Of a stretch of 46,946 nucleotides of DNA, positions 7,923 through 17,431 are shown one piece after another. A program made the position numbers and the translations under genes. Under the pieces are notes generated by a model. The model had not been told where the DNA came from, ran no database searches, and saw only the letters and a program-made list of their open reading frames with translations. This DNA is from Betaproteobacteria bacterium (GTDB taxonomy: Bacteria; Pseudomonadota; Gammaproteobacteria; Burkholderiales; Burkholderiaceae_C), in contig JANXSZ010000069.1 in NCBI GenBank assembly GCA_025356445.1, positions 1 to 46,946 on the forward strand, in the 5' to 3' direction. Position 1 is the stretch's first letter, and each line of letters opens with the position of its first letter.

Positions 7923-8983
7923 AGCCCCAAAAGACGGGGGGCAGTCATTTGCTCCAGCAGTTTACGCACCGGCGCTGGTAAGCCCAGCTGGGACCAATCT
8001 GCGGGGCTGACCCACCGGCCATCACGTTGTGACCATGTCGCACTGTCCACACGCAACTGCATGGGGTGCAGATGCAGGTCCTTGTGGGTCAGCACATGGG
8101 TAAAAGTGGGGCTGGCGGTGAGCGCCTCAGCCTGCTCTGCTGGCAAGGTAGCGACCAACGCTTCGCTGCTGCTGAACGTAGGCAAGCAATACAGCTTGGC
8201 CCACACGCCTTTTTCTGGGCGCTGAACCAACCACACATCCCCGTGCTCGTTGTAGGCTTGCAGCAGCCAGATGGCTTCGGCAGAGCGTTTGAGTTTGCGA
8301 GTTTTAACGGGGTAGTACTCAGGGCGACCTTCTCGCTTGGCCACGCAACTTGATACCAACGGACAGGTATCGCACAGCGGTTTACGTCGCACACACAGTG
8401 TGGCGCCCAAATCCATGACACCCTGGGTGTAGGCAGGCATGTTTTGCGGTAACAACGGTACGAGCCGCTGAGCGTGCGTCCACAGGGTTTTCTCGTTGAC
8501 AGACAAGGACAGGTCGGCATCAAAGCCCAAGAAACGCGTCAGCACCCGACGCACATTGCCATCCAAAATCGCCACGCGCTCTTCGAAGCACAGAGAAGCG
8601 ATGGCGGCGGCGGTAGAAGGGCCAATGCCAGGTAAGGTCTGTAACACTTCAGCCGTGCGGGGAAAAACCCCACCATGTAACGCCATCACAGCTTGTGCGC
8701 AGGCGTGCAGATTGCGTGCGCGGCTGTAGTAACCCAATCCACTCCACAGGCCAAACACCTCGTCTGAAGCACCTTGAGCCAGAGCAGCAACCGTGGGAAA
8801 GCGGTTCAAAAAGCGAGTGAAGTAATCCAGCACAGTGCTGACCTGGGTCTGCTGCAACATGATTTCTGACAGCCAGACGCGGTAAGGGTCACGGGTGTTT
8901 TGCCAGGGCAAATCATGGCGACCATGGCGACGCTGCCAAGTAACCACTTGATCGGCAAACGCAGGGGGGTGTACTGTGGTCAT
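7919..8983 (-). CDS. mutY: A/G-specific adenine DNA glycosylase MutY
   Basis: Removes adenine mispaired with 8-oxoguanine, part of the GO repair system. Visible features: [11 protein letters not shown] with catalytic Glu40; helix-hairpin-helix [14 protein letters not shown] at about 118-130; catalytic Asp141 in [11 protein letters not shown]; and the 4Fe-4S cluster motif C-X6-C-X2-C-X5-C ([17 protein letters not shown]). The C-terminal NUDIX-like domain (about 230-354) that recognises 8-oxoG is present. Length 354 matches E. coli (350). Its start overlaps the 3' end of the dynamin-like gene by 4 bases, and mutM lies upstream of that gene, so the two GO glycosylases appear to share a transcript. 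Confidence 0.96.
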   Translation of the reverse strand: MTTVHPPAFADQVVTWQRRHGRHDLPWQNTRDPYRVWLSEIMLQQTQVSTVLDYFTRFLNRFPTVAALAQGASDEVFGLWSGLGYYSRARNLHACAQAVMALHGGVFPRTAEVLQTLPGIGPSTAAAIASLCFEERVAILDGNVRRVLTRFLGFDADLSLSVNEKTLWTHAQRLVPLLPQNMPAYTQGVMDLGATLCVRRKPLCDTCPLVSSCVAKREGRPEYYPVKTRKLKRSAEAIWLLQAYNEHGDVWLVQRPEKGVWAKLYCLPTFSSSEALVATLPAEQAEALTASPTFTHVLTHKDLHLHPMQLRVDSATWSQRDGRWVSPADWSQLGLPAPVRKLLEQMTAPRLLGL

Positions 8984-11148
8984 GCGGCAGTCAGCGACGT
9001 GGGCTCATGACGTGAGGCAGCATTGAGTTCAATATCAAGTTTAATGTTCGCACCTTGTTCGGACGAGGATGAAATCGGGGTCAACGGCAAAGGTTGGGGT
9101 GAACTGACAGATTCGATAGCAGCTGGCGTGGTGATGGCCTCTTCAGCGTCATCGCTGTACGACCCACTCCCGGCCTGTAGCAATTCGTTCGTCAGTGCCT
9201 GAAGCTTTTCATCTTGCGCGAGCATTGCTTGCTGTGCGGTTTCAATCTCGGCTATACGTTCGCTCAAGGTGCCAGTGGCCTGCTGCACACGTTCAATCGA
9301 CTCCATGCGTCGGGAAAAATTGCGTCTGCGCTCAAGCAGCTGGGCATCAAGTTGCGAAGTGGCGGACTTGCTCCACAACTCAAGTTCCGAAAGGGCAGAC
9401 TCGTAAATGATGCGCAGGCGGCTTTTCAGCGCACGCACCAAGCGGTTGGCCGTGTCCGCTTGGGCCAGCTTCAGCGCGCTGCCCAAGCCCACATACTGGT
9501 TGTGGCTGCGCTCAACCAAGGCCAAATCAGCCTCGTAGCGGGCAAGACTCAAATCGGGCGGGGCTTGCAGGGAAAAGCCAAAATCGGCATTGAGTTGGCG
9601 GAACGACGCTGCCAGCATGGTGTGGATCTCAGTGCTGGCAGCTTGCGCTTTGCCCAGCCCCAAGCGCAGGCGTTCGAAGGTTTGCGCATAGGCCTTTTTA
9701 ACGCCAAATTTGAGGCCCGAATGGGTCAGCGCAGCGTTCAACTGTGCAACCTCCTCATTCAACGTCTTGCCGCTCAGCATGCGAAAAACATCCCGCAACA
9801 AACGCATATGTACCGATTTGATGGCTTGAATTTTTGTACCACCCACCTCAAACTCGGCCCTCTCTTGGTCAATACGCGCCTTCATGTGACGCACAACGGC
9901 CGCATTTTTACCTTCCAGGCCTTTGAGCTCCATGGCTTGCTCAGAAAGATCACGGCGGCGAATGTGGATCATCCGTGAAGCCTCAAGGCGCAATTCGTCT
10001 ACAGCCAACACCAGGGCGTTACGCAAAATAGTCTGCCGCTGCCCAATGATGTCGTGGGCCAAGGCATGCTCCAGCGTAAACAGACAGCTGGCCGCCAGCA
10101 AAGCGGCATCATGGTTAACTTTGGCCACCAGGCCTTTTTGAGCCGATACCGCCAGCACTTTGTCCAGCGGAACACCCAATGTTTGCGCTGCATCATGACA
10201 TTGGCGGTCAATTTGCGCCTGGACTTGCGCGGGGCTGCTCAAGCCATCCCACAGGGTGTCAATTTTATTCAGCACCACCAGCCGCGAAGCCGTCTGCGGG
10301 CCATTGCCGCCGACATGGTCTTGCCAAATGGCAAGGTCTGATTGGGTAACTCCGGTATCTGCTGCCAATAGAAACACCACGGCATCGGCCTGGGGAATCA
10401 GGCTGACGGTCAATTCGGGTTCAGCACCGATTGCATTCAGACCAGGGGTATCCAAAATCACCAAACCCTGGCGCAACAAGGGATGAGCGATATTAATGAG
10501 TGCATGCCTCCATTGGGGCACCTCGACCAAGCCATCAGGGCCAGGCGTGGGATTATGGTGCGGCTGATCGTCGTGCCAGAAGCCCAGACTGCGCGCCAGC
10601 TCTACCGTCACCCGGCTGATTTCAGAGACTTTTTGCAACGCCGTCGCCAGTTGAGCGGGGTTGTTCACGTCCAGGTCAATACGCAACCACTGCTCGTGCG
10701 CACCGCGCCACTCCAAGAGCGTTTGAGGCTGCAAACGGGTCGTAATGGGCAACAAACGCAGCGATGTACCCTGGCCCATTTCATAGCCAATCTCGGTCGG
10801 GCACATGGTGGTACGCCCAGCGCTGGCAGGCATCATGCGGCGACCAAAATCAGCGAAAAACAAGGCATTGATAAGCTCAGACTTGCCCCGCGAGAATTCG
10901 GCGACAAAAGCGACCATCACCTTGTCGGTACGCATGCGCTCTTCCAGGCGCTTGAGGCGCTCCTCCACTGCCGTGTTGACCAGCTCGTGTTCGGTCATCC
11001 AGGCCATCAACAGTTTCAGACGCAGAGCGAACCCACGACGCCAAACGCCGTGGTGATCAAATTGCGTATTGAATGAATGTGAATAACCCACGGTTTGACG
11101 GTCTGTTGAGCTGGTAAATTTTAGAACAATCTTGGAGAAATATAGCAC
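8980..11148 (-). CDS. dynamin-family GTPase
   Basis: Large 722-residue GTPase of the bacterial dynamin-like superfamily. G1 AEFSRGKS is at about 83-90; G2 Thr is probably in GRTTMCPTE; G3 DTPG in LVILDTPGLNAIG; and G4 NKID in LVVLNKIDTLWDG. The rest is long helical, coiled-coil-rich sequence (ELKGLEGKNAAVVRHM, ERIAEIETAQQAM), as in dynamin stalks, ending in a disordered proline/serine tail. No membrane segment is obvious. The first in-frame start is GTG at 11148; GTG at 11091 (before GYSHSFNTQF) fits my memory of homologues better. Bacterial dynamins remodel or stabilise membranes; the role here is unknown. It sits between mutM and mutY on the same strand and overlaps mutY by 4 bases. Confidence 0.87.
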   Translation of the reverse strand: MLYFSKIVLKFTSSTDRQTVGYSHSFNTQFDHHGVWRRGFALRLKLLMAWMTEHELVNTAVEERLKRLEERMRTDKVMVAFVAEFSRGKSELINALFFADFGRRMMPASAGRTTMCPTEIGYEMGQGTSLRLLPITTRLQPQTLLEWRGAHEQWLRIDLDVNNPAQLATALQKVSEISRVTVELARSLGFWHDDQPHHNPTPGPDGLVEVPQWRHALINIAHPLLRQGLVILDTPGLNAIGAEPELTVSLIPQADAVVFLLAADTGVTQSDLAIWQDHVGGNGPQTASRLVVLNKIDTLWDGLSSPAQVQAQIDRQCHDAAQTLGVPLDKVLAVSAQKGLVAKVNHDAALLAASCLFTLEHALAHDIIGQRQTILRNALVLAVDELRLEASRMIHIRRRDLSEQAMELKGLEGKNAAVVRHMKARIDQERAEFEVGGTKIQAIKSVHMRLLRDVFRMLSGKTLNEEVAQLNAALTHSGLKFGVKKAYAQTFERLRLGLGKAQAASTEIHTMLAASFRQLNADFGFSLQAPPDLSLARYEADLALVERSHNQYVGLGSALKLAQADTANRLVRALKSRLRIIYESALSELELWSKSATSQLDAQLLERRRNFSRRMESIERVQQATGTLSERIAEIETAQQAMLAQDEKLQALTNELLQAGSGSYSDDAEEAITTPAAIESVSSPQPLPLTPISSSSEQGANIKLDIELNAASRHEPTSLTAA

Positions 11149-11202
11149 CCATGGCAGCGCAGTGCTGCTGCGAAGACCGCAGCACGAGTGCCAACTTTCA
11201 GC

Positions 11203-12036
11203 TCAAGGTTTCTGGCAAACCGCACAAAAGTAGGTTGATCGCTGCCCCTGACGGATAGATTTGACCGGCTGCGCACAGACGCGACAAGGCAGCCCCTCGC
11301 GGCCATAAACCATGGCTTCCAGCTGAAAGTACCCGCTTTGGCCGTCGGTGTTGGAAAAGTCCCGCAGCGTACTGCCCCCCTTGTCCACCGCACGCTGCAG
11401 CACCTCACGGATAGCCGCGTGCAGCCGGGTTGCTCTGGCCAAGCTGACGCGCGCAGCGCTGGTAGTGGGGCGGATACCGGCTTGAAACAGGGCTTCCGAT
11501 GCGTAAATATTACCAACGCCAACCACGACATCCCCCGCTAAGAGCACCTGCTTGACCGCCGTTTTACGGCGCTTGAGTCCCGTATGAAAGGTTTTAAGGT
11601 TGAACCCACCATGCGCATCCAAAGGCTCCATGCCCAAATTACCCAGCAGCTTGGTGGCAGGCAATGAAAATTCGTCAACTGAAAATACGACCGCACCAAA
11701 ACGCCGAGGATCATGCAGGCGCAGGCTGCCAAGGCTGGTGATCAGATCGAAATGGTCATGGGGCCCTGGTGGAGCCAGGCGAGACGGCCAGCCAGGGGAG
11801 AAATTCAAGCTGCCAGACATACCCAGGTGCAAGAGCAACAAACCACGGTCTAAATCCAGCAACAGGTATTTGCCACGTCGCCGTACGCCCAGGACCCGAG
11901 CAGCCAACAAGGCATCAGGCACGCACCCCAATGGCCAACGAAGTGGCTTGCCAAGGCGCACAGCCACAATGCGCGCACCGGCGATGCGGTCCGCAAAACC
12001 CAGACGGGTAACTTCAACTTCAGGTAATTCAGGCAT
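11203..12036 (-). CDS. mutM: formamidopyrimidine-DNA glycosylase MutM (Fpg)
   Basis: Excises 8-oxoguanine and formamidopyrimidines and cleaves the abasic site. The mature N-terminus PELPEVE supplies the catalytic Pro and Glu; HLGMSGSL holds the conserved region around the catalytic lysine loop; [12 protein letters not shown] precedes the helix-two-turn-helix; and the C-terminal zinc finger has four cysteines (CRVCAQP ... YFCAVC). Length 277 is normal. The start gives the invariant MPELPEVE. It is transcribed leftward, with a 54-base gap to the dynamin-like gene, and is divergent from the TPR gene at 12115. Together with mutY and mutT (37453-37929), all three GO-system enzymes are in this window. 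Confidence 0.96.
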   Translation of the reverse strand: MPELPEVEVTRLGFADRIAGARIVAVRLGKPLRWPLGCVPDALLAARVLGVRRRGKYLLLDLDRGLLLLHLGMSGSLNFSPGWPSRLAPPGPHDHFDLITSLGSLRLHDPRRFGAVVFSVDEFSLPATKLLGNLGMEPLDAHGGFNLKTFHTGLKRRKTAVKQVLLAGDVVVGVGNIYASEALFQAGIRPTTSAARVSLARATRLHAAIREVLQRAVDKGGSTLRDFSNTDGQSGYFQLEAMVYGREGLPCRVCAQPVKSIRQGQRSTYFCAVCQKP

Positions 12037-12114
12037 GGTTCAGTCTGGTAAAAGCGACACATTGAAGTTGTTCGGATCAACAATCCATTAACGCGCTTGG
12101 ATTATTATGGGTTT

Positions 12115-13974
12115 ATGACCCGTCTACCCTGCACTCGCTCTGCCTACCACCCTCGCTCAACCCTTGCCTTATTAGGTTTGTGCCTGTCGGCAGCCTTCGC
12201 CCAAACAACGCCACTGCCAGCAACTTCTGCCCCTACTGCGGCACCAACGGTCAGCCCAGGGAAAACAGCCCCCAAAACCACAAAAACTGCGGCACCAGCA
12301 GAGGCGATGGCGAGCAACCCTAATTCAGCCATGGGTGCCGAGCTGTTTTACGAGTTGCTGCTGGGTGAGTTGAGCGTTCAAGCCAATGAGCCTGGCGCTG
12401 GGTTTTCGCTGATTCTGAATGTTGCCCGTAAAAACAACGATGCACAGCTGTACCAGCGCGCTGTCGAACTGGCATTGCAATCACGCTCAGGCGAAGCCGC
12501 CTTGCAGGCTGCTCGCGCTTGGCACCAAGCCCAGCCAGCGTCACGCCCTGCCAACCGCGCCCTGCTGCAAATTTTGCTGGCCTTGAACCGCCTGAGCGAC
12601 ACGCTGGAGCCACTGAAGACCGAGTTAATGATGGCTGGCCCGCAAGAACGCCCGCAGGCCATTGCGGCGATTCCACGCAGTTATTTGCAGGCATCAGACA
12701 AAAAACTCGCCGCCAGCATCGTCGAACAGGCCATGACCGAATACACCAGCCAGGCGGCCACAGCCGCCGCCGCCTGGCTGGCCATTGGCAGGATGCGCCT
12801 GGGCAATGATGATTTACCCGGCACCATGGAGGCAGCCCAGCGCGCCCAAGTCAGTCACGGCAGTGACGCCAGCATCGGCCCAGCCATGCTGGCCCTGGAG
12901 TTGATGGAACGCAAGCAAACCAATGCAGAAACCCTGGTTCGCAGCTACATTGATAACCAGCCCGCACCTGAGATTCGCATGGCCTATGCCCGCGTGCTGG
13001 CCGATTTGCGCCGCTATCCAGAATCCATGGTCCAACTGCAAAAACTGACCGTTGAAAAAGCAGACTATGCCGAAAGCTGGCTGCTGCTGGGCACATTGCA
13101 ACTGCAAGAACGCCAAACGGACAGCGCAGAATCCTCGTTGAAGCGCTATATTGAACTGGCCAAAGCATCCACTGACGGCAATGCAGAGCGCGGCCAAGAC
13201 CGCAGCCGAGCCTTGGCACAGGCCTATTTGTCACTGGCCCAAATCGCCGAAGACCGCAAAGACTACACCGCGGCAGAAGCTTGGATTGCCCGCATCGACA
13301 ACGCCCAAGACCTGGTGGGCGCACAAAGCCGCCGGGCATCTATCCTGGCGCACCAGGGCAAGATGGGGGAAGCCCGCAAGCTGATCCAATCTCTGCCTGA
13401 AAAAACGGCTGACGACGCACGCATGAAGGTTATGACCGAAGTGCAACTGCTGCGCGAGAACAAACAATTCCAAACCGCTTACGACGTGTTGTCTGCAGCT
13501 ATCAACCGCAGCCCTGAAGATGCTGACTTGCTGTACGACCAAGCCATGCTCGCGGAGAAACTACAGCGCTTGGATGAGATGGAACGGCTGCTGCGCCAAG
13601 TCATGAAGCTCAAGCCAGACTACCACCAAGCCTACAACGCCCTGGGCTTTTCACTGGCAGACCGCAATGTGCGCCTGCCTGAAGCTAAACAGCTGATTTT
13701 GAAGGCGCTGGAGTCGACTCCTAATGACCCGTTCATCCAGGACAGTCTAGGCTGGGCTGAATTTCGCATGGGCAACAAAGCTGAGGCGTTGCGCATTCTG
13801 GATGCTGCTTACAAAGCCAAGCCCGATGTAGAAATTTCCGCCCACCTGGGTGAAGTACTGTGGAGCCTGGGACAGCGCGCCAAGGCCACCGCCATCTGGA
13901 AGCAAGGTCAGCGCCTAAACCGTGAAAACGAAACACTGATGGAAACCCTCAAGCGCCTGCGCGTCAGCCTGTGA
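12115..13974 (+). CDS. secreted/periplasmic tetratricopeptide repeat protein
   Basis: A 619-residue protein with an N-terminal signal peptide (hydrophobic LALLGLCLSAAFA, likely cleavage after AFA) followed by an alanine/proline/threonine-rich linker and then many TPR-like helix pairs through to the C-terminus, for example AESWLLLGTLQLQERQTDSA, YHQAYNALGFSLADRN and DPFIQDSLGWAEFRMGN. A TTG lies six codons upstream, but ATG at 12115 gives the better signal peptide. The stop overlaps lolB (GTGA). TPR proteins of this kind upstream of lolB and ispE are, from memory, a standing feature of Burkholderiales and may scaffold envelope assembly; no specific function can be assigned. It is divergent from mutM with about 78 bases between starts. 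Confidence 0.85.
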   Translation: MTRLPCTRSAYHPRSTLALLGLCLSAAFAQTTPLPATSAPTAAPTVSPGKTAPKTTKTAAPAEAMASNPNSAMGAELFYELLLGELSVQANEPGAGFSLILNVARKNNDAQLYQRAVELALQSRSGEAALQAARAWHQAQPASRPANRALLQILLALNRLSDTLEPLKTELMMAGPQERPQAIAAIPRSYLQASDKKLAASIVEQAMTEYTSQAATAAAAWLAIGRMRLGNDDLPGTMEAAQRAQVSHGSDASIGPAMLALELMERKQTNAETLVRSYIDNQPAPEIRMAYARVLADLRRYPESMVQLQKLTVEKADYAESWLLLGTLQLQERQTDSAESSLKRYIELAKASTDGNAERGQDRSRALAQAYLSLAQIAEDRKDYTAAEAWIARIDNAQDLVGAQSRRASILAHQGKMGEARKLIQSLPEKTADDARMKVMTEVQLLRENKQFQTAYDVLSAAINRSPEDADLLYDQAMLAEKLQRLDEMERLLRQVMKLKPDYHQAYNALGFSLADRNVRLPEAKQLILKALESTPNDPFIQDSLGWAEFRMGNKAEALRILDAAYKAKPDVEISAHLGEVLWSLGQRAKATAIWKQGQRLNRENETLMETLKRLRVSL

Positions 13975-14498
13975 CGGCACAAGGATGGGCGTCAAGCCGC
14001 TGGCAGTGCAGGAAGCTTTGCTGGCTCTTCTGGCTACTGATTACTTCTTTTTTGATAGCAGGTTGTGCCGGTGTACCCCGCTCAGTCATGCCAAATGACG
14101 TTCAAACTCCGGTGTGGAACGGCCGCATGGCGATCAAGGTGGACGACCAGCCTTCACAGTCGTTTTCAACCAGTTTTGAGCTGAAAGGTGGCGTGCAAAC
14201 GGGCGAGTTGAACCTGCTTTCGCCCCTGGGCAGCACGCTAGCGCGGCTCACCTGGAACCCGGACAAGGCCAGTTTACGCACACCTAACAGCACCCAAGAT
14301 TTCGCGTCTTTGGCGGCTTTAATGGTGTCCGCCACAGGTACAGCCATCCCTGTAACAGCACTGTTTGACTGGCTTGCAGGCGTTCCAACCCCTATTGAAG
14401 GCTGGGAAGTCGATTTGAGTCGCCAACCCGAAGGCCGACTGCTCGCCCGCCGAACCAACCCTGCCACGGAGCTACGTGTCGTCCTCGATCAGCCATGA
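13971..14498 (+). CDS. lolB: outer-membrane lipoprotein LolB
   Basis: LolB accepts lipoproteins from LolA and inserts them in the outer membrane. The 175-residue protein has a basic N-terminus, a hydrophobic stretch (WLFWLLITSFLIAG) and a lipobox with Cys in LIAGCAG, then the LolB body (WNGRMAIKVDDQPSQSF, GELNLLSPLGSTLARLTW). Start is GTG overlapping the TPR gene stop; the only ATGs are too far in. It overlaps ispE by ATGA. The DNA encoding the signal segment includes a GCTACT ... GATAGC stretch (14033-14059) that resembles the ATAGC part of a dispersed repeat seen twice elsewhere here. Confidence 0.9.
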   Translation: MTAQGWASSRWQCRKLCWLFWLLITSFLIAGCAGVPRSVMPNDVQTPVWNGRMAIKVDDQPSQSFSTSFELKGGVQTGELNLLSPLGSTLARLTWNPDKASLRTPNSTQDFASLAALMVSATGTAIPVTALFDWLAGVPTPIEGWEVDLSRQPEGRLLARRTNPATELRVVLDQP

Positions 14499-15370
14499 AA
14501 GCCTTTTACGACGTCCCCGCACCAGCCAAACTCAACCTGTTTTTGCACATCACCGGGCGCAGAGCCGATGGCTACCACCTGTTGCAATCGGTTTTCATGC
14601 TGATCGACTGGTGTGACAGCCTGAATTTCGAAGTGCGAACCGATGGCCAACTCAGCCGTGAAGATTTGACGCTGACCTTACCGGCTGATGATTTGATTTT
14701 GCGAGCAGCCCGCGCCCTGCAAAGCCATACAGACTGCAAACTAGGCGTTCACATCGGCGTAGCAAAACACATTCCAGCCCAAGCGGGCATGGGCGGTGGC
14801 TCGTCGGACGCTGCAACCTGCTTGTTGGCGTTGAACCGGCTATGGAGGCTGAATCTGCCTCTCTCCACACTGGAAATGCTGGGCCTGCGACTGGGAGCGG
14901 ATGTGCCCTTCTTCTTGCGCGGACGTAACGCCTGGGTAGAAGGTATCGGTGAGCAAATCACGCCACTGGAAGGGGAAGCCACGCTAGACGCAGCACAGTT
15001 TGTGGTGGTCAAGCCAGCAGCAGGTTTAGAGACTGCAAAAATTTTTTCAGCCAGCGATTTGAAACGCGACACAGAGACTGCTACAATCGTAGGCTTTGCT
15101 GCACAGTCAAAATACAAAAAATTTGTTTTTGGCCGCAACGATTTGCAAGCAGTTGCACAACAACTGTGCCCAGAAATGACAAGCGCAATTCAATGGCTTG
15201 GATCCCAAGGAATGCAAGGGCGAATGACAGGTTCTGGCAGCGCAGTATTTGCGCAGCTAAATCTGAAAAGCGGTTTATTTTTAGGTAAACTGCCGGCTCT
15301 GTGGCAAATGCGAATTTGCAGCAATTTGGAAGTTCATCCGCTCTCGGGTTGGGCTTTCAATGAAAGATAG
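14495..15370 (+). CDS. ispE: 4-diphosphocytidyl-2-C-methyl-D-erythritol kinase
   Basis: GHMP kinase of the MEP pathway for isoprenoid precursors. PAPAKLNLFLHITGRRADGYH is the N-terminal substrate motif (written here as two joined parts PAPAKLNLFL and HITGRRADGYH); the ATP loop PAQAGMGGGSSDAAT lies at about 91-105; the C-terminal GHMP segment is RMTGSGSAVFA. Length 291 is usual. The ATG start overlaps the lolB stop. tRNA-Gln and prs follow in the same direction, an arrangement found, as I recall, across betaproteobacteria. Confidence 0.96.
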   Translation: MKAFYDVPAPAKLNLFLHITGRRADGYHLLQSVFMLIDWCDSLNFEVRTDGQLSREDLTLTLPADDLILRAARALQSHTDCKLGVHIGVAKHIPAQAGMGGGSSDAATCLLALNRLWRLNLPLSTLEMLGLRLGADVPFFLRGRNAWVEGIGEQITPLEGEATLDAAQFVVVKPAAGLETAKIFSASDLKRDTETATIVGFAAQSKYKKFVFGRNDLQAVAQQLCPEMTSAIQWLGSQGMQGRMTGSGSAVFAQLNLKSGLFLGKLPALWQMRICSNLEVHPLSGWAFNER

Positions 15371-15406
15371 TCGGTTAGCAGCTTAACTTAAGCTGTTGAC
15401 CCGTGT

Positions 15407-15483
15407 AGGGGAGTCGCCAAGTTGGTTAAGGCACTGGATTTTGATTCCAGCATTCGAAGGTTCGACTCCTTCCTCCTCTGCCA
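15407..15483 (+). tRNA. tRNA-Gln (anticodon TTG)
   Basis: A full cloverleaf of 77 bases including encoded CCA. Acceptor AGGGGAG pairs with CTCCTCT (one G-T pair); anticodon stem CTGGA/TCCAG encloses TTTTGAT with TTG at 15441-15443; T-arm stem GAAGG/CCTTC encloses TTCGACT; the discriminator is G. It lies 36 bases after ispE and 29 bases before the prs start, so it is probably processed from a transcript that also carries prs. Confidence 0.97.
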
Positions 15484-15512
15484 AATTTTTTCGCCACGCA
15501 CCGGTATTGCGC

Positions 15513-16490
15513 ATGCAGTCTGTCTCTAATCCCGATTTCATGGTTTTCACTGGCAATGCCAATCCCGGCCTCGCGGCTGAGATTGCAGGGCACCTCGGCA
15601 TTGGCTTGGGCGCTGCCCACGTAGGCCGCTTCTCTGACGGTGAAGTCACTGTTGAGATCAAACAAAACGTTCGTGCCCGTGATGTGTTCGTGGTGCAATC
15701 CACCTGCGCACCGACCAACGAAAACCTGATGGAACTCCTGATGATGGTTGATGCGCTCAAACGCGCATCGGCTGAACGCATCAGTGCGGTTATCCCCTAT
15801 TTCGGCTATGCCCGCCAAGACCGTCGCCCCCGCTCAGGCCGGGTACCGATCTCTGCAAAGGTGGTAGCAGACATGCTGCAAACCGTCGGTGTCGCCCGCG
15901 TGCTGACCATGGACTTGCATGCCGATCAAATCCAAGGCTTCTTCAACATCCCTGTAGACAACATCTACGCCTCCCCATTGCTTTTGGGTGATTTGCGTGG
16001 TCAAAACTACGAAGATTTGATCGTTGTGTCACCCGATGTCGGTGGTGTGGTACGTGCTCGCGCACTGGCCAAGCAACTCGGGTGCGATCTGGCCATCATT
16101 GACAAACGCCGTCCTCGCGCGAACGTCAGCGAAGTGATGCATGTGATCGGCGAAATCGAAGGCCGCAACTGCGTCATCATGGACGACATGATTGACACGG
16201 CTGGTACGCTGGTCAAAGCCGCTGAAGTACTGAAAGAGCGCGGTGCCAAAAAGGTTTACGCCTACTGTACGCACCCCGTGTTCTCTGGCCCTGCGATTGA
16301 ACGCATCACCCAAGGCGCTGCCTTGGATGAAGTGGTCATCACCAACACCATTCCGCTGAACGACAACGCACTGGCGTGCAAGAAAATCCGCCAACTGTCT
16401 GTCGCTCCGTTAATCGCTGAAACCATTCAGCGCATTTCAACTGGCGAATCGGTCATGAGCTTGTTCTCTGACCAAGAAAACCTTTTTTAA
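15513..16490 (+). CDS. prs: ribose-phosphate pyrophosphokinase
   Basis: Makes PRPP from ribose 5-phosphate and ATP for nucleotide, histidine and NAD synthesis. Start at ATG 15513 ([18 protein letters not shown]) gives 325 residues; the frame is open further upstream, but that extension would translate the tRNA-Gln gene. Conserved parts: [29 protein letters not shown] in the ATP loop region, the metal/flexible segment [11 protein letters not shown], and the PRPP-binding loop [14 protein letters not shown]. Length is close to the E. coli 315. Two hairpins lie between it and rplY. Confidence 0.97.
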   Translation: MQSVSNPDFMVFTGNANPGLAAEIAGHLGIGLGAAHVGRFSDGEVTVEIKQNVRARDVFVVQSTCAPTNENLMELLMMVDALKRASAERISAVIPYFGYARQDRRPRSGRVPISAKVVADMLQTVGVARVLTMDLHADQIQGFFNIPVDNIYASPLLLGDLRGQNYEDLIVVSPDVGGVVRARALAKQLGCDLAIIDKRRPRANVSEVMHVIGEIEGRNCVIMDDMIDTAGTLVKAAEVLKERGAKKVYAYCTHPVFSGPAIERITQGAALDEVVITNTIPLNDNALACKKIRQLSVAPLIAETIQRISTGESVMSLFSDQENLF

Positions 16491-16522
16491 GCTTATTTAA
16501 GATTTCCCCCATCTGTGCTGAT

Positions 16523-16541
16523 TTCTTGAAGTTTTCAAGAA
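16523..16541. other. 8-bp perfect inverted repeat after prs
   Basis: TTCTTGAA (16523-16530) and TTCAAGAA (16534-16541) enclose GTT. No T-run follows. It may be part of the prs transcript end or of rplY control. Confidence 0.4.
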
Positions 16542-16556
16542 GTTGGCGCATCTAGC

Positions 16557-16589
16557 GACCCGCTACAGATCTTCTGTACGGGTCATTTT
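16557..16589 (+). terminator. 12-bp hairpin between prs and rplY
   Basis: GACCCG, an unpaired C, then TACAGA, the loop TCT, TCTGTA and CGGGTC (16557-16584), followed by ATTTTG. Twelve base pairs with a single bulge make it the strongest fold in this gap. The short T-run suggests a prs terminator or an rplY leader structure. Confidence 0.5.
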
Positions 16590-16667
16590 GTAGCTGGAGT
16601 TGCACTGGTCGCGGTGGACTCCAATTGAACGCGGTGTGCTGTTGAAAGCCACTGCATGGAGAAGTTT

Positions 16668-17327
16668 ATGAAATTCGTCGCTTTTGAACGCGCAAAGCAG
16701 GGCACGGGTGCGAGCCGCCGTCTCCGCATCACTGGTCGCACACCTGGCATCGTCTACGGTGGTGATGGTCAACCTCACCTGATCGAACTCGATCACAACG
16801 CGCTGTGGCACGCCCTGAAGAAGGAAGCGTTCCATTCCACCGTGTTGGAAATGGAAATTGACGGCAAGTCCACCAATGTGCTGTTGCGCGACGTGCAACC
16901 TCACCCTTTCCGTCCGCTGATTTTGCATTGCGATTTCCAGCGCGTCGATGCCAACACCAAGCTGACCATGAAGGTCGCTCTGCATTACAGCGGTGAAGAC
17001 ACTTCGCCAGCAGTCAAGACCGAAAACTGCTTGGTTAACCATGTGGTATCCGAGTTGTCCGTGTCGTGCCTGCCAAGCGATCTGCCTGAATTCATCGCCG
17101 TTGATTTGAGCGCGCTGAAAAAGGGTCGTTCCCTGCACCTGGCCGACATCACCTTGCCTAAGGGCGTGAAGGTGTTGACCCGTGGCAACCAAAACCCTGT
17201 TCTGGTGTCCGTTGTGCCTTTGGCTGAAGAAGTGCCTGATCCCGCAGCTGCTGCGGCTGCCGCAACAGCTGGCAAGGGTGGCAAGCCTGCTGCTAAAACC
17301 GCTGCCAAGCCTGCTGCTAAGAAATAA
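16668..17327 (+). CDS. rplY: 50S ribosomal protein L25 (general stress protein Ctc family)
   Basis: Binds 5S rRNA in the large subunit. The N-terminal L25 domain ([20 protein letters not shown], then TPGIVYGG) is followed by the CTC-type beta domain (residues about 95-185: [34 protein letters not shown]) and an alanine/lysine-rich tail typical of betaproteobacterial L25 ([18 protein letters not shown]). Start chosen at 16668, where GGAGAAG lies just upstream; an ATG four codons earlier would use the ribosome site as coding sequence. Length 219. A clear intrinsic terminator follows at 17381. Confidence 0.96.
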   Translation: MKFVAFERAKQGTGASRRLRITGRTPGIVYGGDGQPHLIELDHNALWHALKKEAFHSTVLEMEIDGKSTNVLLRDVQPHPFRPLILHCDFQRVDANTKLTMKVALHYSGEDTSPAVKTENCLVNHVVSELSVSCLPSDLPEFIAVDLSALKKGRSLHLADITLPKGVKVLTRGNQNPVLVSVVPLAEEVPDPAAAAAAATAGKGGKPAAKTAAKPAAKK

Positions 17328-17342
17328 GCGTAGCGCTTGCTA

Positions 17343-17372
17343 ACCCAGCCAGTGCATCGCATGAGGCTGGGT
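17343..17372 (+). other. hairpin between rplY and its terminator
   Basis: ACCCAGCC (17343-17350) and GGCTGGGT (17365-17372) form an 8-bp stem with a 14-base loop. No T-run follows, so it probably protects the rplY mRNA 3' end or acts with the terminator just downstream. Confidence 0.45.
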
Positions 17373-17380
17373 GGAGTCAA

Positions 17381-17410
17381 CGGCCCACCTCGGTGGGCCG
17401 TTTGCATTTC
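17381..17410 (+). terminator. intrinsic terminator of rplY
   Basis: CGGCCCAC (17381-17388), tetraloop CTCG, GTGGGCCG (17393-17400), then TTTGCATTTC. A GC-rich 8-bp stem plus T-rich tail is the standard form. Confidence 0.75.
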
Positions 17411-17431
17411 AGAGTCCACCTAAAATTCACC

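Noticed and set aside
15396-15512. N-terminal extension of prs reading through tRNA-Gln
   Set aside because: The open frame would translate the whole tRNA gene; ATG 15513 gives a normal-length Prs.
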